A stretch of DNA of 64,000 nucleotides from Oceanobacillus sp. HTM 045 (GCA_009733745.1 WNWL01000002.1:620001-684000); one strand, 5' to 3'. Shown: positions 54,815 to 63,603, numbered from the stretch's first letter. Program-made: numbers and translations. The notes: generated by a model not told the origin, from the letters alone.

Positions 54815-54942
54815 ACATTCGGCCCCCAAACCCCCTATTTCACCACCGGCGGTGATGTCCGCGTCCAATTAACTGAACGGCTACCTTCATGAACGGTGAC
54901 ATGGGTGTCCCCGTTCCGGCATGGCCGTGGCGGGGACGGGGC

Positions 54943-54992
54943 GTGACACGCGGGGTGACACGCGGCATGACATGCCTGCGGATTTCCGCAGG
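54943..54992. repeat. Direct repeats plus hairpin upstream of second dctP
   Basis: GTGACACGCGG occurs at 54943-54953 and 54955-54965 (12-base period), followed by a partial third copy (CATGACATGCC). A 7-bp palindrome with four-base loop follows (54975-54981 with 54986-54992). Spaced half sites like these could bind a regulator such as the local DctD; this is inference. Confidence 0.6.
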
Positions 54993-55133
54993 GAGCGCGC
55001 GGTGTTGCATTGCGGTTTCCTTCATACCGGAGCGGGTGGCTCCTTTCCTAATCTCGCCGCAAAGCAGGCACTGCACGCCAGCGGCCGGGGGGCCCTGGCA
55101 GGAACAGTCCACCAACCCCGACGGAGGAAAGAC

Positions 55134-56141
55134 ATGATCCCGCGCATCTCCCGTACCGTCTGCGCCGCCGCGGCGCTTTCGCTTGCCGCCGGCCCCGCGC
55201 TGGCGACCGAGTGGAACGTCTCGCTCTGGGGCAAGCGGCGTGCCTTCACCGAGCATGTCGAGAAGCTCGCCGAGCTGCTGGCCGAGAAGACGAACGGCGA
55301 ATTCACGCTGAACATCTCCTATGGCGGGCTTTCGTCGAACAAGGAGAACCTCGACGGCATCTCCATCGGTGCGTTCGAGATGGCGCAGTTCTGCGCCGGC
55401 TACCACCCGGACAAGAACCCGACGATCACCGTGCTCGAGCTGCCCTTCCTCGGGGTCGACTCGCTCGCGAAGGAGATCGAGGTGTCGATGGCGGTCTACC
55501 AGCACCCGGCGGTGAAGGAGGACCTGGCGCGCTGGAACGCGATGCTGCTGATGCCGTCGCCGCTTCCCCAGTACAACATTGTCGGCCTTGGGGACGCGCC
55601 GCGGACATTGGAGGACTTCAAGGGACTTTCCGTCCGCGCGACGGGCGGAATCGGCGAGGCGATGGCCGCGATCGGCGCGGTGCCGACCTCCATGTCGGCC
55701 TCCGAAGTCCGCCAGGCCCTCGACAGCGGCGTGATCAAGGCCGCCTCCTTCGCCCCCCACGCTCACATGTCCTTCGGCACGGTCGAGAACGCGGCGTGGT
55801 GGACGACGAACCTCAACCCCGGCACCGTGAACTGCCCGGTGGTGATCAACATCGACGCCTTCGAGGCCCTCACCGAGGCCGAGAAGGAGGCCCTGCTGAG
55901 CTCGGTCGACGAGGCGCTGGCCTACTATGTCGACTTCTACAACAACCAGACCATGGAAGCCTGGGGCCCGAAGCTCGACGAGAAGGGCATCGAGCGCATC
56001 ACCTATGACGATGCCGCCCTCGCCGCCTTCCGCGAGGCCGTCGCCGGCCCCGCCGCCGCGGCCTGGATCGAGGAAATGAACGGCCGCGGCATCCCCGGCC
56101 AGGAGCTCTACGACCTCGTGATCGGCATCGTCGGGAACTGA
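55134..56141 (+). CDS. TRAP transporter substrate-binding protein DctP (second locus)
   Basis: A 335-residue DctP-family protein. It has a signal peptide ending near ALAT (residue 24), then WNVSLWGKRRAFTEHVEKLAELLAEKTNGEFTLNI. The motif LKSLSVRATGG is represented by FKGLSVRATGGIGEAMAAIGAVPTSMSASEVRQALDSGVIKAA (about 162-204), with the ligand-binding Arg. GGAGGAAAG precedes the ATG; longer frames upstream are rejected. It differs clearly from the DctP at 36382. The ligand is probably what the adjacent DctB senses. Confidence 0.92.
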   Translation: MIPRISRTVCAAAALSLAAGPALATEWNVSLWGKRRAFTEHVEKLAELLAEKTNGEFTLNISYGGLSSNKENLDGISIGAFEMAQFCAGYHPDKNPTITVLELPFLGVDSLAKEIEVSMAVYQHPAVKEDLARWNAMLLMPSPLPQYNIVGLGDAPRTLEDFKGLSVRATGGIGEAMAAIGAVPTSMSASEVRQALDSGVIKAASFAPHAHMSFGTVENAAWWTTNLNPGTVNCPVVINIDAFEALTEAEKEALLSSVDEALAYYVDFYNNQTMEAWGPKLDEKGIERITYDDAALAAFREAVAGPAAAAWIEEMNGRGIPGQELYDLVIGIVGN

Positions 56142-56170
56142 GCCGCTCCCACGCAACGACGATGCCTGAC

Positions 56171-56212
56171 GCCGCGGCGGTCCCCTCCCTCTCCCCAGGA
56201 GCCCGCCGCGGC
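56171..56212. repeat. Hairpin between dctP and dctQ (second locus)
   Basis: Ten-base arms GCCGCGGCGG (56171-56180) and CCGCCGCGGC (56203-56212) enclose a pyrimidine-rich 22-base loop, followed by ACTCCTTT. The position matches the hairpin in the first dctPQM operon. Expected to favour binding-protein expression. Confidence 0.65.
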
Positions 56213-56251
56213 ACTCCTTTCACGCAATGACCTGAACGGAGCGACCGCGTC

Positions 56252-56899
56252 ATGGCCGGAGCTTCCTCTGTCCTGCAGGACGGCAGCCTGCTGAGCCGGA
56301 TCGACCGGGGCCTCTTCCGCGTCGAGGGCTGGCTCGCGCTCATCGGCGGGCTCGCGGTGTTCGGCCTCATGCTGCTGGCGGTGGTCAGCGTCGGCGGCCG
56401 CAACTTCGCGAACCGGCCGATCAGCGGCTATGTCGACTGGATCGAGCAGGTCATGCCGGTGATCACCTTCCTCGGGATCGCCTACTGCCAGCGGCTCGGC
56501 GGCCATATCCGGATGGACATCCTGATCGGCAGGTTCCGCGGCAGGCTGCTGTGGTTCACCGAACTCCTGTCCACCATCGTGATCCTGGTCCTGATGGTAC
56601 TGCTGGTCTGGGGAAGCTGGGCGCATTTCGAACGGTCCTTCGACTGGGACGCGCCGCTCTGGAGCCGCGACTCGAGCCTCGACATCGGACTGCCGCTCTG
56701 GCCGGCGAAGCTGCTCGCGCCGGTCGCCTTCGCGGTGCTCTGCCTCCGCCTCGTCCTGCAGATCTGGGGCTATGGCCGCGCCTTCCTGCGCGGTGACGAG
56801 CGGCCCGTGGCCGTGCCGCTGATCGAGGACGCCGCCACCGTCGCCGCACAGGAAGCCGCCGCCGTCTCCGGCGCAGAGGATAGGGGGCAGGACCGATGA
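56252..56899 (+). CDS. TRAP transporter small permease DctQ (second locus)
   Basis: A 215-residue protein with four helices. The signature region VSVGGRNFANRPISGYVDWIEQVMPVITFLGIAYCQRLGGHIRMDI (about 46-91) is clear. A long cytoplasmic tail (about 185-215) is Ala/Glu-rich. Its stop overlaps dctM by ATGA. Confidence 0.9.
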   Translation: MAGASSVLQDGSLLSRIDRGLFRVEGWLALIGGLAVFGLMLLAVVSVGGRNFANRPISGYVDWIEQVMPVITFLGIAYCQRLGGHIRMDILIGRFRGRLLWFTELLSTIVILVLMVLLVWGSWAHFERSFDWDAPLWSRDSSLDIGLPLWPAKLLAPVAFAVLCLRLVLQIWGYGRAFLRGDERPVAVPLIEDAATVAAQEAAAVSGAEDRGQDR

Positions 56900-58302
56900 C
56901 CACTGTCGATATCGGCCTGATCGTCACCGGCATCCTGCTGGTGATGGTCGTCATCGGCGTCCGCGTCGCCTTCGCCGCCGCGCTCGGCGGGCTGATCGGC
57001 CTGATCTGGGTGTTCTGGTCGAAGAAGGGCTACGACCCGGAGCAGTTCATGTGGGCGCTCGGCGTGGCCGTGAAGATGGCCGGCACGGTGCCGCACTCCA
57101 AGGTTTCCAGCCAGGCGCTGTCACTGATCCCGACCTTCATCCTGATCGGCTTCCTCGCCTACCACGCGGGCCTCACGCGGGCGCTGTTCGAGGCGGCGAA
57201 ACGCTGGGTCGGCTGGCTGCCGGGCGGGCTCGGGGTCTCGACCGTGTTCGCGACGGCCGGTTTCGCCGCGGTCTCGGGCGCTTCCGTCGCGACCTCCGCC
57301 GTGTTCGCCCGCATCGCCATCCCGGAGATGCTCAAGATCGGCTACGACAAGCGGTTCGCCGCGGGCGTGGTCGCCGCCGCCGGCACGCTGGCCTCGCTGA
57401 TCCCGCCATCCGCGATCCTGGTGATCTATGCCATCATCGTGGAGCAGGATGTCGGCGCGCTGCTGCTCGCGGGCTTCCTGCCCGGCGCGTTCTCGGCGGT
57501 GATCTACGGCGGCATGGTTGTCGGCATGGCGCTGATCTTCAAGCGGCTCGGCCCGCCGGTGTCGGGCTACACCTGGGGCGAGCGGTTCGCCTCGCTGCCC
57601 GGTGCGCTGCCGATCCTGTTCGTGATCGTCATCATCGTCTTCTTCATCTACAACCCGTTCGGCGGCGACGCCTGGGGCACGCCCACCGAAGGCGGTGCGC
57701 TCGGAGCCTTCGTCGTCTTCCTGATGGCGCTCTGGAAGGGGATGCGCTGGCCCCAGTTCCGCGACGCGCTGCTGGAGACGGCGAAGCTCGCCGTGATGAT
57801 CTTCACGATCATCTGGGGCGTGCTGATCTATGTCCGCTTCCTCGGCTTCGCCGACCTGCCGGGCACCTTCGCCGACTTCATCTCCGGGCTGGACCAGAGC
57901 CCGATGCTCACCCTGCTGATGATCCTGCTCGCCTATGCCGTGCTCGGCATGTTCGTAGATGCGATCGGGATGCTGCTGCTGACCCTGCCGGTGGTCTACC
58001 CGGCGGTGATCGCGCTCAACGGCGGCGAGGGCGTCGCGGCGGCGGACAGCGCCTTCGGGATGACCAGCACCGGCTGCGCGATCTGGTTCGGCATCATCGT
58101 GGTGAAGATGGCGGAGCTTTGCCTGATCACGCCACCGATAGGGCTCAACTGCTTCGTGGTGGCGGGCGTCCGGCAGGACATCTCGGTGCAGGACGTGTTC
58201 CGCGGCGTCGCGCCTTTCTTCGTCGCCGACGCGCTCACCATCGCGGGGCTCATCGCCTTCCCGGCCATCGTGCTCTACCTGCCGGAGCAGCTTCTCTCCT
58301 GA
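56896..58302 (+). CDS. TRAP transporter large permease DctM (second locus)
   Basis: A 468-residue DctM. Helices and loops include FAAVSGASVATSAVFARIAIPEM (about 115-137) and AAGTLASLIPPSAILVIYAI (about 159-178). GMFVDAIGMLLLTLPVVYP is at about 353-371. An extra loop with FGGDAWGTPTEGGALG (about 255-270) makes it a little longer than the other DctM. Ends at an inverted repeat that includes its stop codon. Confidence 0.93.
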   Translation: MTTVDIGLIVTGILLVMVVIGVRVAFAAALGGLIGLIWVFWSKKGYDPEQFMWALGVAVKMAGTVPHSKVSSQALSLIPTFILIGFLAYHAGLTRALFEAAKRWVGWLPGGLGVSTVFATAGFAAVSGASVATSAVFARIAIPEMLKIGYDKRFAAGVVAAAGTLASLIPPSAILVIYAIIVEQDVGALLLAGFLPGAFSAVIYGGMVVGMALIFKRLGPPVSGYTWGERFASLPGALPILFVIVIIVFFIYNPFGGDAWGTPTEGGALGAFVVFLMALWKGMRWPQFRDALLETAKLAVMIFTIIWGVLIYVRFLGFADLPGTFADFISGLDQSPMLTLLMILLAYAVLGMFVDAIGMLLLTLPVVYPAVIALNGGEGVAAADSAFGMTSTGCAIWFGIIVVKMAELCLITPPIGLNCFVVAGVRQDISVQDVFRGVAPFFVADALTIAGLIAFPAIVLYLPEQLLS

Positions 58303-58346
58303 TTCGCGACTCGCGGGCGGGTCGCCGCCACCGGGGCGCGAATCAG
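58299..58346. repeat. Long-range inverted repeat at the dctM 3' end
   Basis: Ten-base arms CTGATTCGCG (58299-58308) and CGCGAATCAG (58337-58346) enclose a 28-base GC-rich loop; the first arm includes the dctM stop. Possible transcript end signal. Confidence 0.5.
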
Positions 58347-58444
58347 GCGGGTTTGGCCTTGCAGCGGGCCGAAGTGTTGATACCTATCACTGCATGACAC
58401 GAAATCGGCTGGCATTCTGTGAGAGCGGCGGGAAATTGACGGCC

Positions 58445-59098
58445 ATGCCGCGCGGCAGCACGATCCGGAGAAAAGCATTGCAGATACGCACTTTGATTTT
58501 CGCGTTCCTCATCACGGCGCTCGCTCCGGTGGCGGCCCAGGCGCAGGATTCGCGCCGATGCCTCGTTTCCGGCCTCGAAGGCGACGGCGCGCAGTTCGAG
58601 ATCGGCGGGCATGGTTCGCCGCTCGGGCTCGGCTCGCTCCCCAAGGGCACCGAGGCGATCACGACCGGGGCGGACACGAGGCTGGAGATCACCTGCCTCG
58701 ACGGCCTCGTCCTGACCGTTGGCCCCGACACGCGCATCATGCTCGGCGAGTTGCAGGGCATGACCGGCCCCGAGTCGAGCCTGGTGATGGAGCTGCTGCG
58801 CGGCATCGTCGGCGTTGTGGCGCCCTACCGGAACTGGGACGTGTTCGAGATCCGCACCCCGGTTGCCATCGCCTCCGTCCGCTCGACCGAGTGGCTGGTG
58901 GGGCACAACGCGGTGACCGGCACGAGCGTCTACGTCCGGAAGGGCCGGGTCGCGGTGGGCAGCCCGTCCACCGACCTGGAGCTCGACGAGGGCGAAGGCG
59001 TGGCGCTGGCCGGCACGCGGTCCGTCGGCACGGTGCCCGACTGGGATTCGCGCCGCCTCGTCGCGGCGCAGAACGCGCTCGGCTTCGGCTGGAAGTAG
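58445..59098 (+). CDS. FecR-like domain exported protein
   Basis: A 217-residue protein with signal peptide (LIFAFLITALAPVAAQAQ) when begun at the ATG 58445; an ATG at 58394 would bury it. The FecR beta-domain spans about 40-190, with LVMELLRGIVGVVAPYRN, then FEIRTPVAIASVRSTEW and VYVRKGRVAVG. No sigma factor or TonB receptor gene is near, so it is probably a periplasmic structural or ligand-binding member, not an anti-sigma factor. Two Cys (RRCLVSG and ITCLDG) could bond. Confidence 0.83.
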   Translation: MPRGSTIRRKALQIRTLIFAFLITALAPVAAQAQDSRRCLVSGLEGDGAQFEIGGHGSPLGLGSLPKGTEAITTGADTRLEITCLDGLVLTVGPDTRIMLGELQGMTGPESSLVMELLRGIVGVVAPYRNWDVFEIRTPVAIASVRSTEWLVGHNAVTGTSVYVRKGRVAVGSPSTDLELDEGEGVALAGTRSVGTVPDWDSRRLVAAQNALGFGWK

Positions 59099-59100
59099 CC

Positions 59101-59937
59101 TCAGCCGCGCCCCTCGAACCGGAAGGTCAGCCCGAACCGCTCCGCCTCCACGGCGCCGGCGCGCAGGTGTGCCTCGACGAAGCGCTGCTCCAGCACGACC
59201 CGCACCCGCGCGAGGTCTCCCGCGCGCAGCACGATGACGCCGATTCCCGGGTCCTGCGCCGGCAGCAGTCCGTGCTGGTCCGCGTAGCGGTCGGGCGGCA
59301 GGTATTGCAGCGCGACGTTGCCGAGGTCGATCGTGGTGCCCTCCGCCCCGCCGGTCATGCGGCAGCCGAGATGCCGCACGAACGGCTCCGCCGCGCCCAC
59401 CGGGTCGGATGCGGCGCCGACCAGGCGCGCGAGCCCAGTCACGCCGTTCGGCTGTTCGAGATGGTCCCGCCGCCAGACCACGTCTGGCGTCAGGTGCTGG
59501 CAGGCGAAGCTGTGCAGGCCCGGGAACGTCCCCGGCGCGATCATCGCCGTGCGGAATGCCGCCTCCCGCGCCTCCCCGCCGATCTCGACCGGGCGGGAGA
59601 AGTCCAGCACCTCGCCCCCGCCGAACCCGCCTGCCTCGAACCCCGCCAGCGCCGCATCGGCGTCGGTGGTGTTCAGGATCAGGCCGTAGAACGACTGCCC
59701 CGCGGCCACTGCGTCGCGTAGGCCCGCATTGTGCGGCGTGGGCGCGGCGGTGCCCAGAAGCTCCAGGTAGGTCCGGTCCCGGAACACGATGGTGGAATTG
59801 ACCGTGCCCATATGCGCCGAGTGATGCGCCGCGGGCGTCGGCAGGAAACCGAGCGCGTTCATCGCGCCGATCGCCTCGCCGATATCCCCGACCGCGATGA
59901 TGGCGTGGTCGAGCCCGCCGACCGAGTCGATCTTCAT
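59101..59937 (-). CDS. VOC-family (glyoxalase_3-like) protein
   Basis: A 278-residue two-module VOC protein. The N-terminal unit is LDHAIIAVGDIGEAIGAMNALGF, then STIVFRDRTYLELLG. A C-terminal unit of similar size includes LGNVALQYL and ends at FGLTFRFEGRG. GGGAGAGAC precedes the ATG at 59937. Such proteins often act as dioxygenase-like or isomerase enzymes, but no substrate can be named. It converges with the FecR-like gene, two bases apart. Confidence 0.82.
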   Translation of the reverse strand: MKIDSVGGLDHAIIAVGDIGEAIGAMNALGFLPTPAAHHSAHMGTVNSTIVFRDRTYLELLGTAAPTPHNAGLRDAVAAGQSFYGLILNTTDADAALAGFEAGGFGGGEVLDFSRPVEIGGEAREAAFRTAMIAPGTFPGLHSFACQHLTPDVVWRRDHLEQPNGVTGLARLVGAASDPVGAAEPFVRHLGCRMTGGAEGTTIDLGNVALQYLPPDRYADQHGLLPAQDPGIGVIVLRAGDLARVRVVLEQRFVEAHLRAGAVEAERFGLTFRFEGRG

Positions 59938-60005
59938 GCCGTCTCTCCCGTCTGCCATGCTGCCGGCCGCGCGTCGGGCCGTGTCGAATGCGAATCCGGT
60001 CTGCC

Positions 60006-60851
60006 TTACCCGCGGCCCGCGGCCGCGCGCCATTTGAGCGGATGATCGTCCTCGCCCGCAACCTCCCGCAAGCCGTTCACCTGCAACTTCGCCTCCTCCG
60101 GCGCGCAGAACACGTTGGTCGACAGGAACTGCCGCCCCCAGATGTTCTCGTCATTGGCAAAGAAATTGTCGGGCCGGTAGAGCGGCGGCAGGTGCCACCA
60201 CATCTTGTAGCCCGCCTCGTCGAGGAAGCTCAGCAGCTCGGGCGAGCGGTCCGGATGCTGCGCCTCGACATAGATCAGCGGCCGCCGCGAGACGATCAGC
60301 TCCGCCGCGCCTTCGAGCACGTCGAGTTCCATTCCCTCCACGTCGATCTTCAGGAGGTCGACGGCGGCGAGGTCCACCACGTCGTCGAGCCGTTCGACCC
60401 GGACCCTCACGTCGCTCTCGTCATTGCGCAGCGCCTCGAACCGAACCCCGCCGAAGTTCACCTCGCGCATCGGGTCGATCCGGTTGATGCCGGTCCAGCC
60501 CGCATCCGCCCCGCAGGCCGCGTTGATCGCCTGGGCCGAGACGAGATCGTTCAGCGCGAGGTTCGCGGCAAGCTGGTTGAACACCAGCGGCTGCGGCTCG
60601 AAGGCGAGCACCAGCCCGCGCGGGCCGACCTTGCGCGCGAGCGGCACGGTGAAGGTTCCGATATTCGCGCCGACCTCCACGACCGCGCCGTTCTCCGGCA
60701 CGAGCTGCGAGAGGAAGTCCCACTCCACCTCGGAGTATTCGCCGTAAGCCAGCATCGAGCGGCCGATATAGGTGTCGCGCGGGTTGACCAGGAACCGGCC
60801 ATGCTTCGCCTCGACCAGCGCGTGATGCGCCGTCTCCATCAAAACGCTCAC
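60006..60851 (-). CDS. FkbM family methyltransferase
   Basis: A 281-residue SAM-dependent O-methyltransferase. The SAM loop is VVEVGANIGTFTVPLA (about 57-72), followed by VLAFEPQPLVFNQLAANLALN and LLKIDVEGMELDVLEGA (about 165-181), both FkbM hallmarks. The ATG overlaps the stop of the EEP gene (ATGA), so it is the distal gene of leuD-EEP-FkbM. It may methylate a sugar or lipid head group. Confidence 0.9.
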   Translation of the reverse strand: MSVLMETAHHALVEAKHGRFLVNPRDTYIGRSMLAYGEYSEVEWDFLSQLVPENGAVVEVGANIGTFTVPLARKVGPRGLVLAFEPQPLVFNQLAANLALNDLVSAQAINAACGADAGWTGINRIDPMREVNFGGVRFEALRNDESDVRVRVERLDDVVDLAAVDLLKIDVEGMELDVLEGAAELIVSRRPLIYVEAQHPDRSPELLSFLDEAGYKMWWHLPPLYRPDNFFANDENIWGRQFLSTNVFCAPEEAKLQVNGLREVAGEDDHPLKWRAAAGRG

Positions 60852-61936
60852 TCCGCCCTCTCCAGCGCAATGTCGACCCAGACGAGCCGGTGGTCCGACG
60901 CGGCGAGCAGGTCGGCCCCCGGCTCCCCCGGGGCCGGCCAGAACACACCCGCCCCGGCGATCCTCAGATTGCGCGAGACGAGCACATAGTCCACCCGCAG
61001 GTTGCCCGCCCCGGTCTCCGACCAGTCGGCCGTGTCCAGCGCGCCATCCCCGTCATGGGCCGCGCTCGCCTCGCCCGCGGCCGTGGCTGCCGCGGCGCCC
61101 TCGCTGGCGGGCGCGGGGTCCTGCACCAGCGGGTGCGCGATCAGCGCCCGGATCGCCTCCTGACGCCCCTCGCCATCCACCGGGTCGGCGTTGAGATCGC
61201 CGAGGATCGCGAAGGCCACGCCCCCGGGCAGGCCGCCCGCAGTGCCCGCGTCGTCGGCGATCCATGCCGCGCCGTCGAGATAGTCGGCCCAGAACCGGAT
61301 CTCGTCATGGTTCCGCCGACCGTTGAGGTCTTCCGGCCCGTCGAACACCGGTGGCGTGGGGTGGCTGGCGAGAAGGTGCAGCGCCCGCCCGTCCGGCAGG
61401 CGCACCGGCAGGTCCCAGTGACTCTTGGAGGACAGCCGCCGCGCCGCCCACACCTCGTCCGGGCGGTAGGGGCTCCCGTCCGGCAGCACGGGCCGCAACG
61501 CCCCGGGCATCGCCGCCCAGGGCAGGAGCTGGAAGGTCCGCACCCGGCCGGTCTCCAGCGGGAAGCGCGACAGCACCGCCATGCCGTACTGGCCGGGGAA
61601 CCGCCCGTAGCCATAGGCGTCGCGCGGCCCGCCGGTCTTCCCGTCGCCGTCGAAATCGACGCCCGAGCGGATCCCGGTATTGACCGGCCCGGCGAAGGCG
61701 TAGGGGTACTCGATCCCCTCCATCCCGTCGCGCCCGGCGGCGAGCAGCGCCACGAAACGCGCCAGCGCGCGGTTCTCCGCATCGCGGTCCAGCTCGTTCA
61801 GGAACAGGATGTCGGGCCGGACCCGGAGGATGATCTCGACCACCGCGTCGATCTCGGCGCTGCCCTCGGTGAGTTCCTTGAGCAGGACCCCGGAGCCGCG
61901 CCGCGACAGGGCGACGTTGAACGTCGCCAGCCGCAC
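60848..61936 (-). CDS. Endonuclease/exonuclease/phosphatase (EEP) family protein, start uncertain
   Basis: From the GTG at 61936, 362 residues. EEP motifs are ATFNVAL (residues 4-10), LFLNELDRD (about 44-52), GDLNADP (about 246-252) and the final SDHRLVWVDI with catalytic His. In frame upstream of the GTG the sequence reads [17 protein letters not shown] then PVPARA, a textbook signal peptide, with no ATG, GTG or TTG before it. The likely real start is ATA at 62026, which overlaps the leuD stop as ATAG, or a CTG. The protein would then be periplasmic, hydrolysing phosphodiester or phosphomonoester bonds. Confidence 0.82.
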   Translation of the reverse strand: MRLATFNVALSRRGSGVLLKELTEGSAEIDAVVEIILRVRPDILFLNELDRDAENRALARFVALLAAGRDGMEGIEYPYAFAGPVNTGIRSGVDFDGDGKTGGPRDAYGYGRFPGQYGMAVLSRFPLETGRVRTFQLLPWAAMPGALRPVLPDGSPYRPDEVWAARRLSSKSHWDLPVRLPDGRALHLLASHPTPPVFDGPEDLNGRRNHDEIRFWADYLDGAAWIADDAGTAGGLPGGVAFAILGDLNADPVDGEGRQEAIRALIAHPLVQDPAPASEGAAAATAAGEASAAHDGDGALDTADWSETGAGNLRVDYVLVSRNLRIAGAGVFWPAPGEPGADLLAASDHRLVWVDIALERAE

Positions 61937-62022
61937 CGTCTCCCCGCTCCCCCCGGCACGCGCGGGGACCGGCGCCGCAACCGCGGCGCCCGCAAGGATC
62001 AGCAGCGCGGCAAGGAAGCGGC

Positions 62023-62643
62023 CTATGCCTGCGCCCCGGTCAGCCAGGGCTGTGCGGCGGACTGCTTCGCCTCGAACGCCTCGATGGCGTCCTCCTTCTC
62101 CATCGTCAAGCCGATGTCGTCGAGGCCGTTCAGCAGGCAGTGCTTGCGGAACGGGTCGACGTCGAAGCTGATCGAGCCGCCATCCGGCCCGGTGATAACC
62201 TGCTTCTCAAGGTCCACCGTCAGCACCGCGTTGGCGCCGCGCGAGGCGTCGTCGAGCAGCTTGTCGATCTCTTCCTGCGGCAGGGCGATCGGCAGGATGC
62301 CGTTCTTGAAGCAGTTGTTGAAGAAGATGTCCGCGAAGGACGGCGCGATCACGCAGCGGATGCCGAAATCCAGCAGCGCCCACGGCGCGTGCTCGCGCGA
62401 CGAGCCGCAGCCGAAATTGTCGCCGGCGACGAGGATCTGCGCCTCGCGGTAGGCGGGCTTGTTCAGCACGAAATCCGGGTTCTCGGTGCCGTCGGCGTTG
62501 TAGCGCATCTCGGTGAAGAGGTTCACGCCCAGCCCGGTGCGCTTGATGGTCTTCAGGAACTGCTTCGGAATGATCATGTCGGTGTCGACATTGACCATCG
62601 GCAGGGGCGCGGCGACGCCGGTGAGGCTGGTGAACTTGTCCAT
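62023..62643 (-). CDS. leuD: 3-isopropylmalate dehydratase small subunit
   Basis: A 206-residue Leu[18 protein letters not shown] (about 18-34), [17 protein letters not shown] (about 75-91) and [17 protein letters not shown] (about 104-120). With the iron-sulfur subunit LeuC (not in this window) it isomerises 2- and 3-isopropylmalate in leucine synthesis. The start at 62643 follows AAGGAG. Confidence 0.96.
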   Translation of the reverse strand: MDKFTSLTGVAAPLPMVNVDTDMIIPKQFLKTIKRTGLGVNLFTEMRYNADGTENPDFVLNKPAYREAQILVAGDNFGCGSSREHAPWALLDFGIRCVIAPSFADIFFNNCFKNGILPIALPQEEIDKLLDDASRGANAVLTVDLEKQVITGPDGGSISFDVDPFRKHCLLNGLDDIGLTMEKEDAIEAFEAKQSAAQPWLTGAQA

Positions 62644-62876
62644 CTGACGGCTCCTTGAATGACGCTCTCCCTTACCCCCTTCGCGGCGGCGGACGCAAGG
62701 CGGGAGGCGCATCAGGGCACGAGGGATGGCGCCGCCGGGAGGGTCCCGGCGATCCCCGTCCGCTCCCGATGATGTGATCGCCCGGGCGGCATTCCGGTCC
62801 GAAACCCCACACCTGCCCGCGCCGGAAACCCTTAACGGACCCGTACCAGATGCAGGAATTGAAAGGAGAGCACATC

Positions 62877-63227
62877 ATGAGACACCGTAATTCGATGCGT
62901 GCCGCGGTCATTGGTATCGGCCTTGCGTTGGGCCTCGGCGCTGTTACCCCTGCGAGCGCCATGACCCCCGCTCCCGCCCCGGCGGCCGCCGAAGCCCCGG
63001 CCAAGGTGGAACTGGTGGGCGGTCGTCATCATCATGGATACCACCGCGACCACCGCCGCTGGCGCGGCCACGGTCATCACCGTCGCTGGCACCACGGTCC
63101 GAGCCGGTATCACTGGGGTCACCATCGCGCCCGCCGCGACTGGCGCCACGATCGCCGCCACTACCGCCGCCATTACGGCCACGGCGCGCGGATCCTGACG
63201 CCCTATGGCTACGTGATCATCCGCTGA
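62877..63227 (+). CDS. Small exported His/Arg-rich protein
   Basis: A 116-residue protein with a signal peptide (MRAAVIGIGLALGLGAVTPASAM), an Ala/Pro linker and a C-terminal stretch (about 49-103) made largely of His, Arg, Trp, Tyr and Gly. It closes with ARILTPYGYVIIR. AAAGGAGAG precedes the ATG. Similar short RHWH-rich secreted proteins exist in alphaproteobacteria and are suspected of metal or surface polymer binding. Confidence 0.75.
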   Translation: MRHRNSMRAAVIGIGLALGLGAVTPASAMTPAPAPAAAEAPAKVELVGGRHHHGYHRDHRRWRGHGHHRRWHHGPSRYHWGHHRARRDWRHDRRHYRRHYGHGARILTPYGYVIIR

Positions 63228-63274
63228 GGCGGCACGGCTGGACGCCCGGCGGGCGAGGCCCCATCTCAAGGGGC

Positions 63275-63562
63275 ATGACACGCCTGCCGGGCATCTCCTC
63301 CCTGATCCTCGCCGCCGCGCTCGCCGGCCCGGCCGCGGCAGGCGGCCTGACGCGGGAATCCCCCTTCCCCCGGAGCGAGCCGCTGACCCAGCCGGAGATC
63401 GGACCCGGCCGCGCCGACCGGTTCAGCGCGCCCGACAGGCGCCGCGTCACCCCGCCGGACGTCACCGAAAGCATCCGCGAGCAGGAGATGCGGCGGCGCG
63501 AGCGGGAGGGCGACGCGGGCTTCGGCGACTACCTTCAGGAACGTCTCCGCCGCGACCGCTGA
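63275..63562 (+). CDS. Small exported charged protein
   Basis: A 95-residue protein with a signal peptide (LPGISSLILAAALAGPAAAG), then a Pro/Arg/Glu-rich tail with a predicted helix at the end (TESIREQEMRRREREGDAGFGDYLQERLRRDR). CAAGGGG lies upstream. It follows the His/Arg-rich gene by 47 bases. No family recognised. Confidence 0.65.
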   Translation: MTRLPGISSLILAAALAGPAAAGGLTRESPFPRSEPLTQPEIGPGRADRFSAPDRRRVTPPDVTESIREQEMRRREREGDAGFGDYLQERLRRDR

Positions 63563-63603
63563 GAGGACTGGCCCGCCCGCCGCAATGCGGATAGAGAGCG
63601 GCG

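Larger units (their letters stand above)
54705..55133. other. Intergenic region between Hint gene and second dctP
   Basis: These 429 bases hold the Hint terminator, a dctD relic (54758-54814), two 11-bp direct repeats with a hairpin, and a strong ribosome binding site (GGAGGAAAG) just before dctP. No complete gene was found, and no convincing sigma54 or sigma70 promoter could be assigned. Confidence 0.6.

Noticed and set aside
53223-54820. Insertion sequence or composite transposon carrying the Hint gene
   Set aside because: No transposase, terminal inverted repeats or short target duplication were seen; only the dctD relic supports rearrangement.
54815-55133. Sigma54 promoter before the second TRAP operon
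   Set aside because: No GG-N10-GC element within a TGGCAC / TTGC context was found; a near match around 55001-55014 has nine bases between GG and GC.
54889-55137. Small plus strand gene upstream of dctP (about 82 codons)
   Set aside because: It covers the direct repeats, has no ribosome binding site or family resemblance, and runs into the dctP start.
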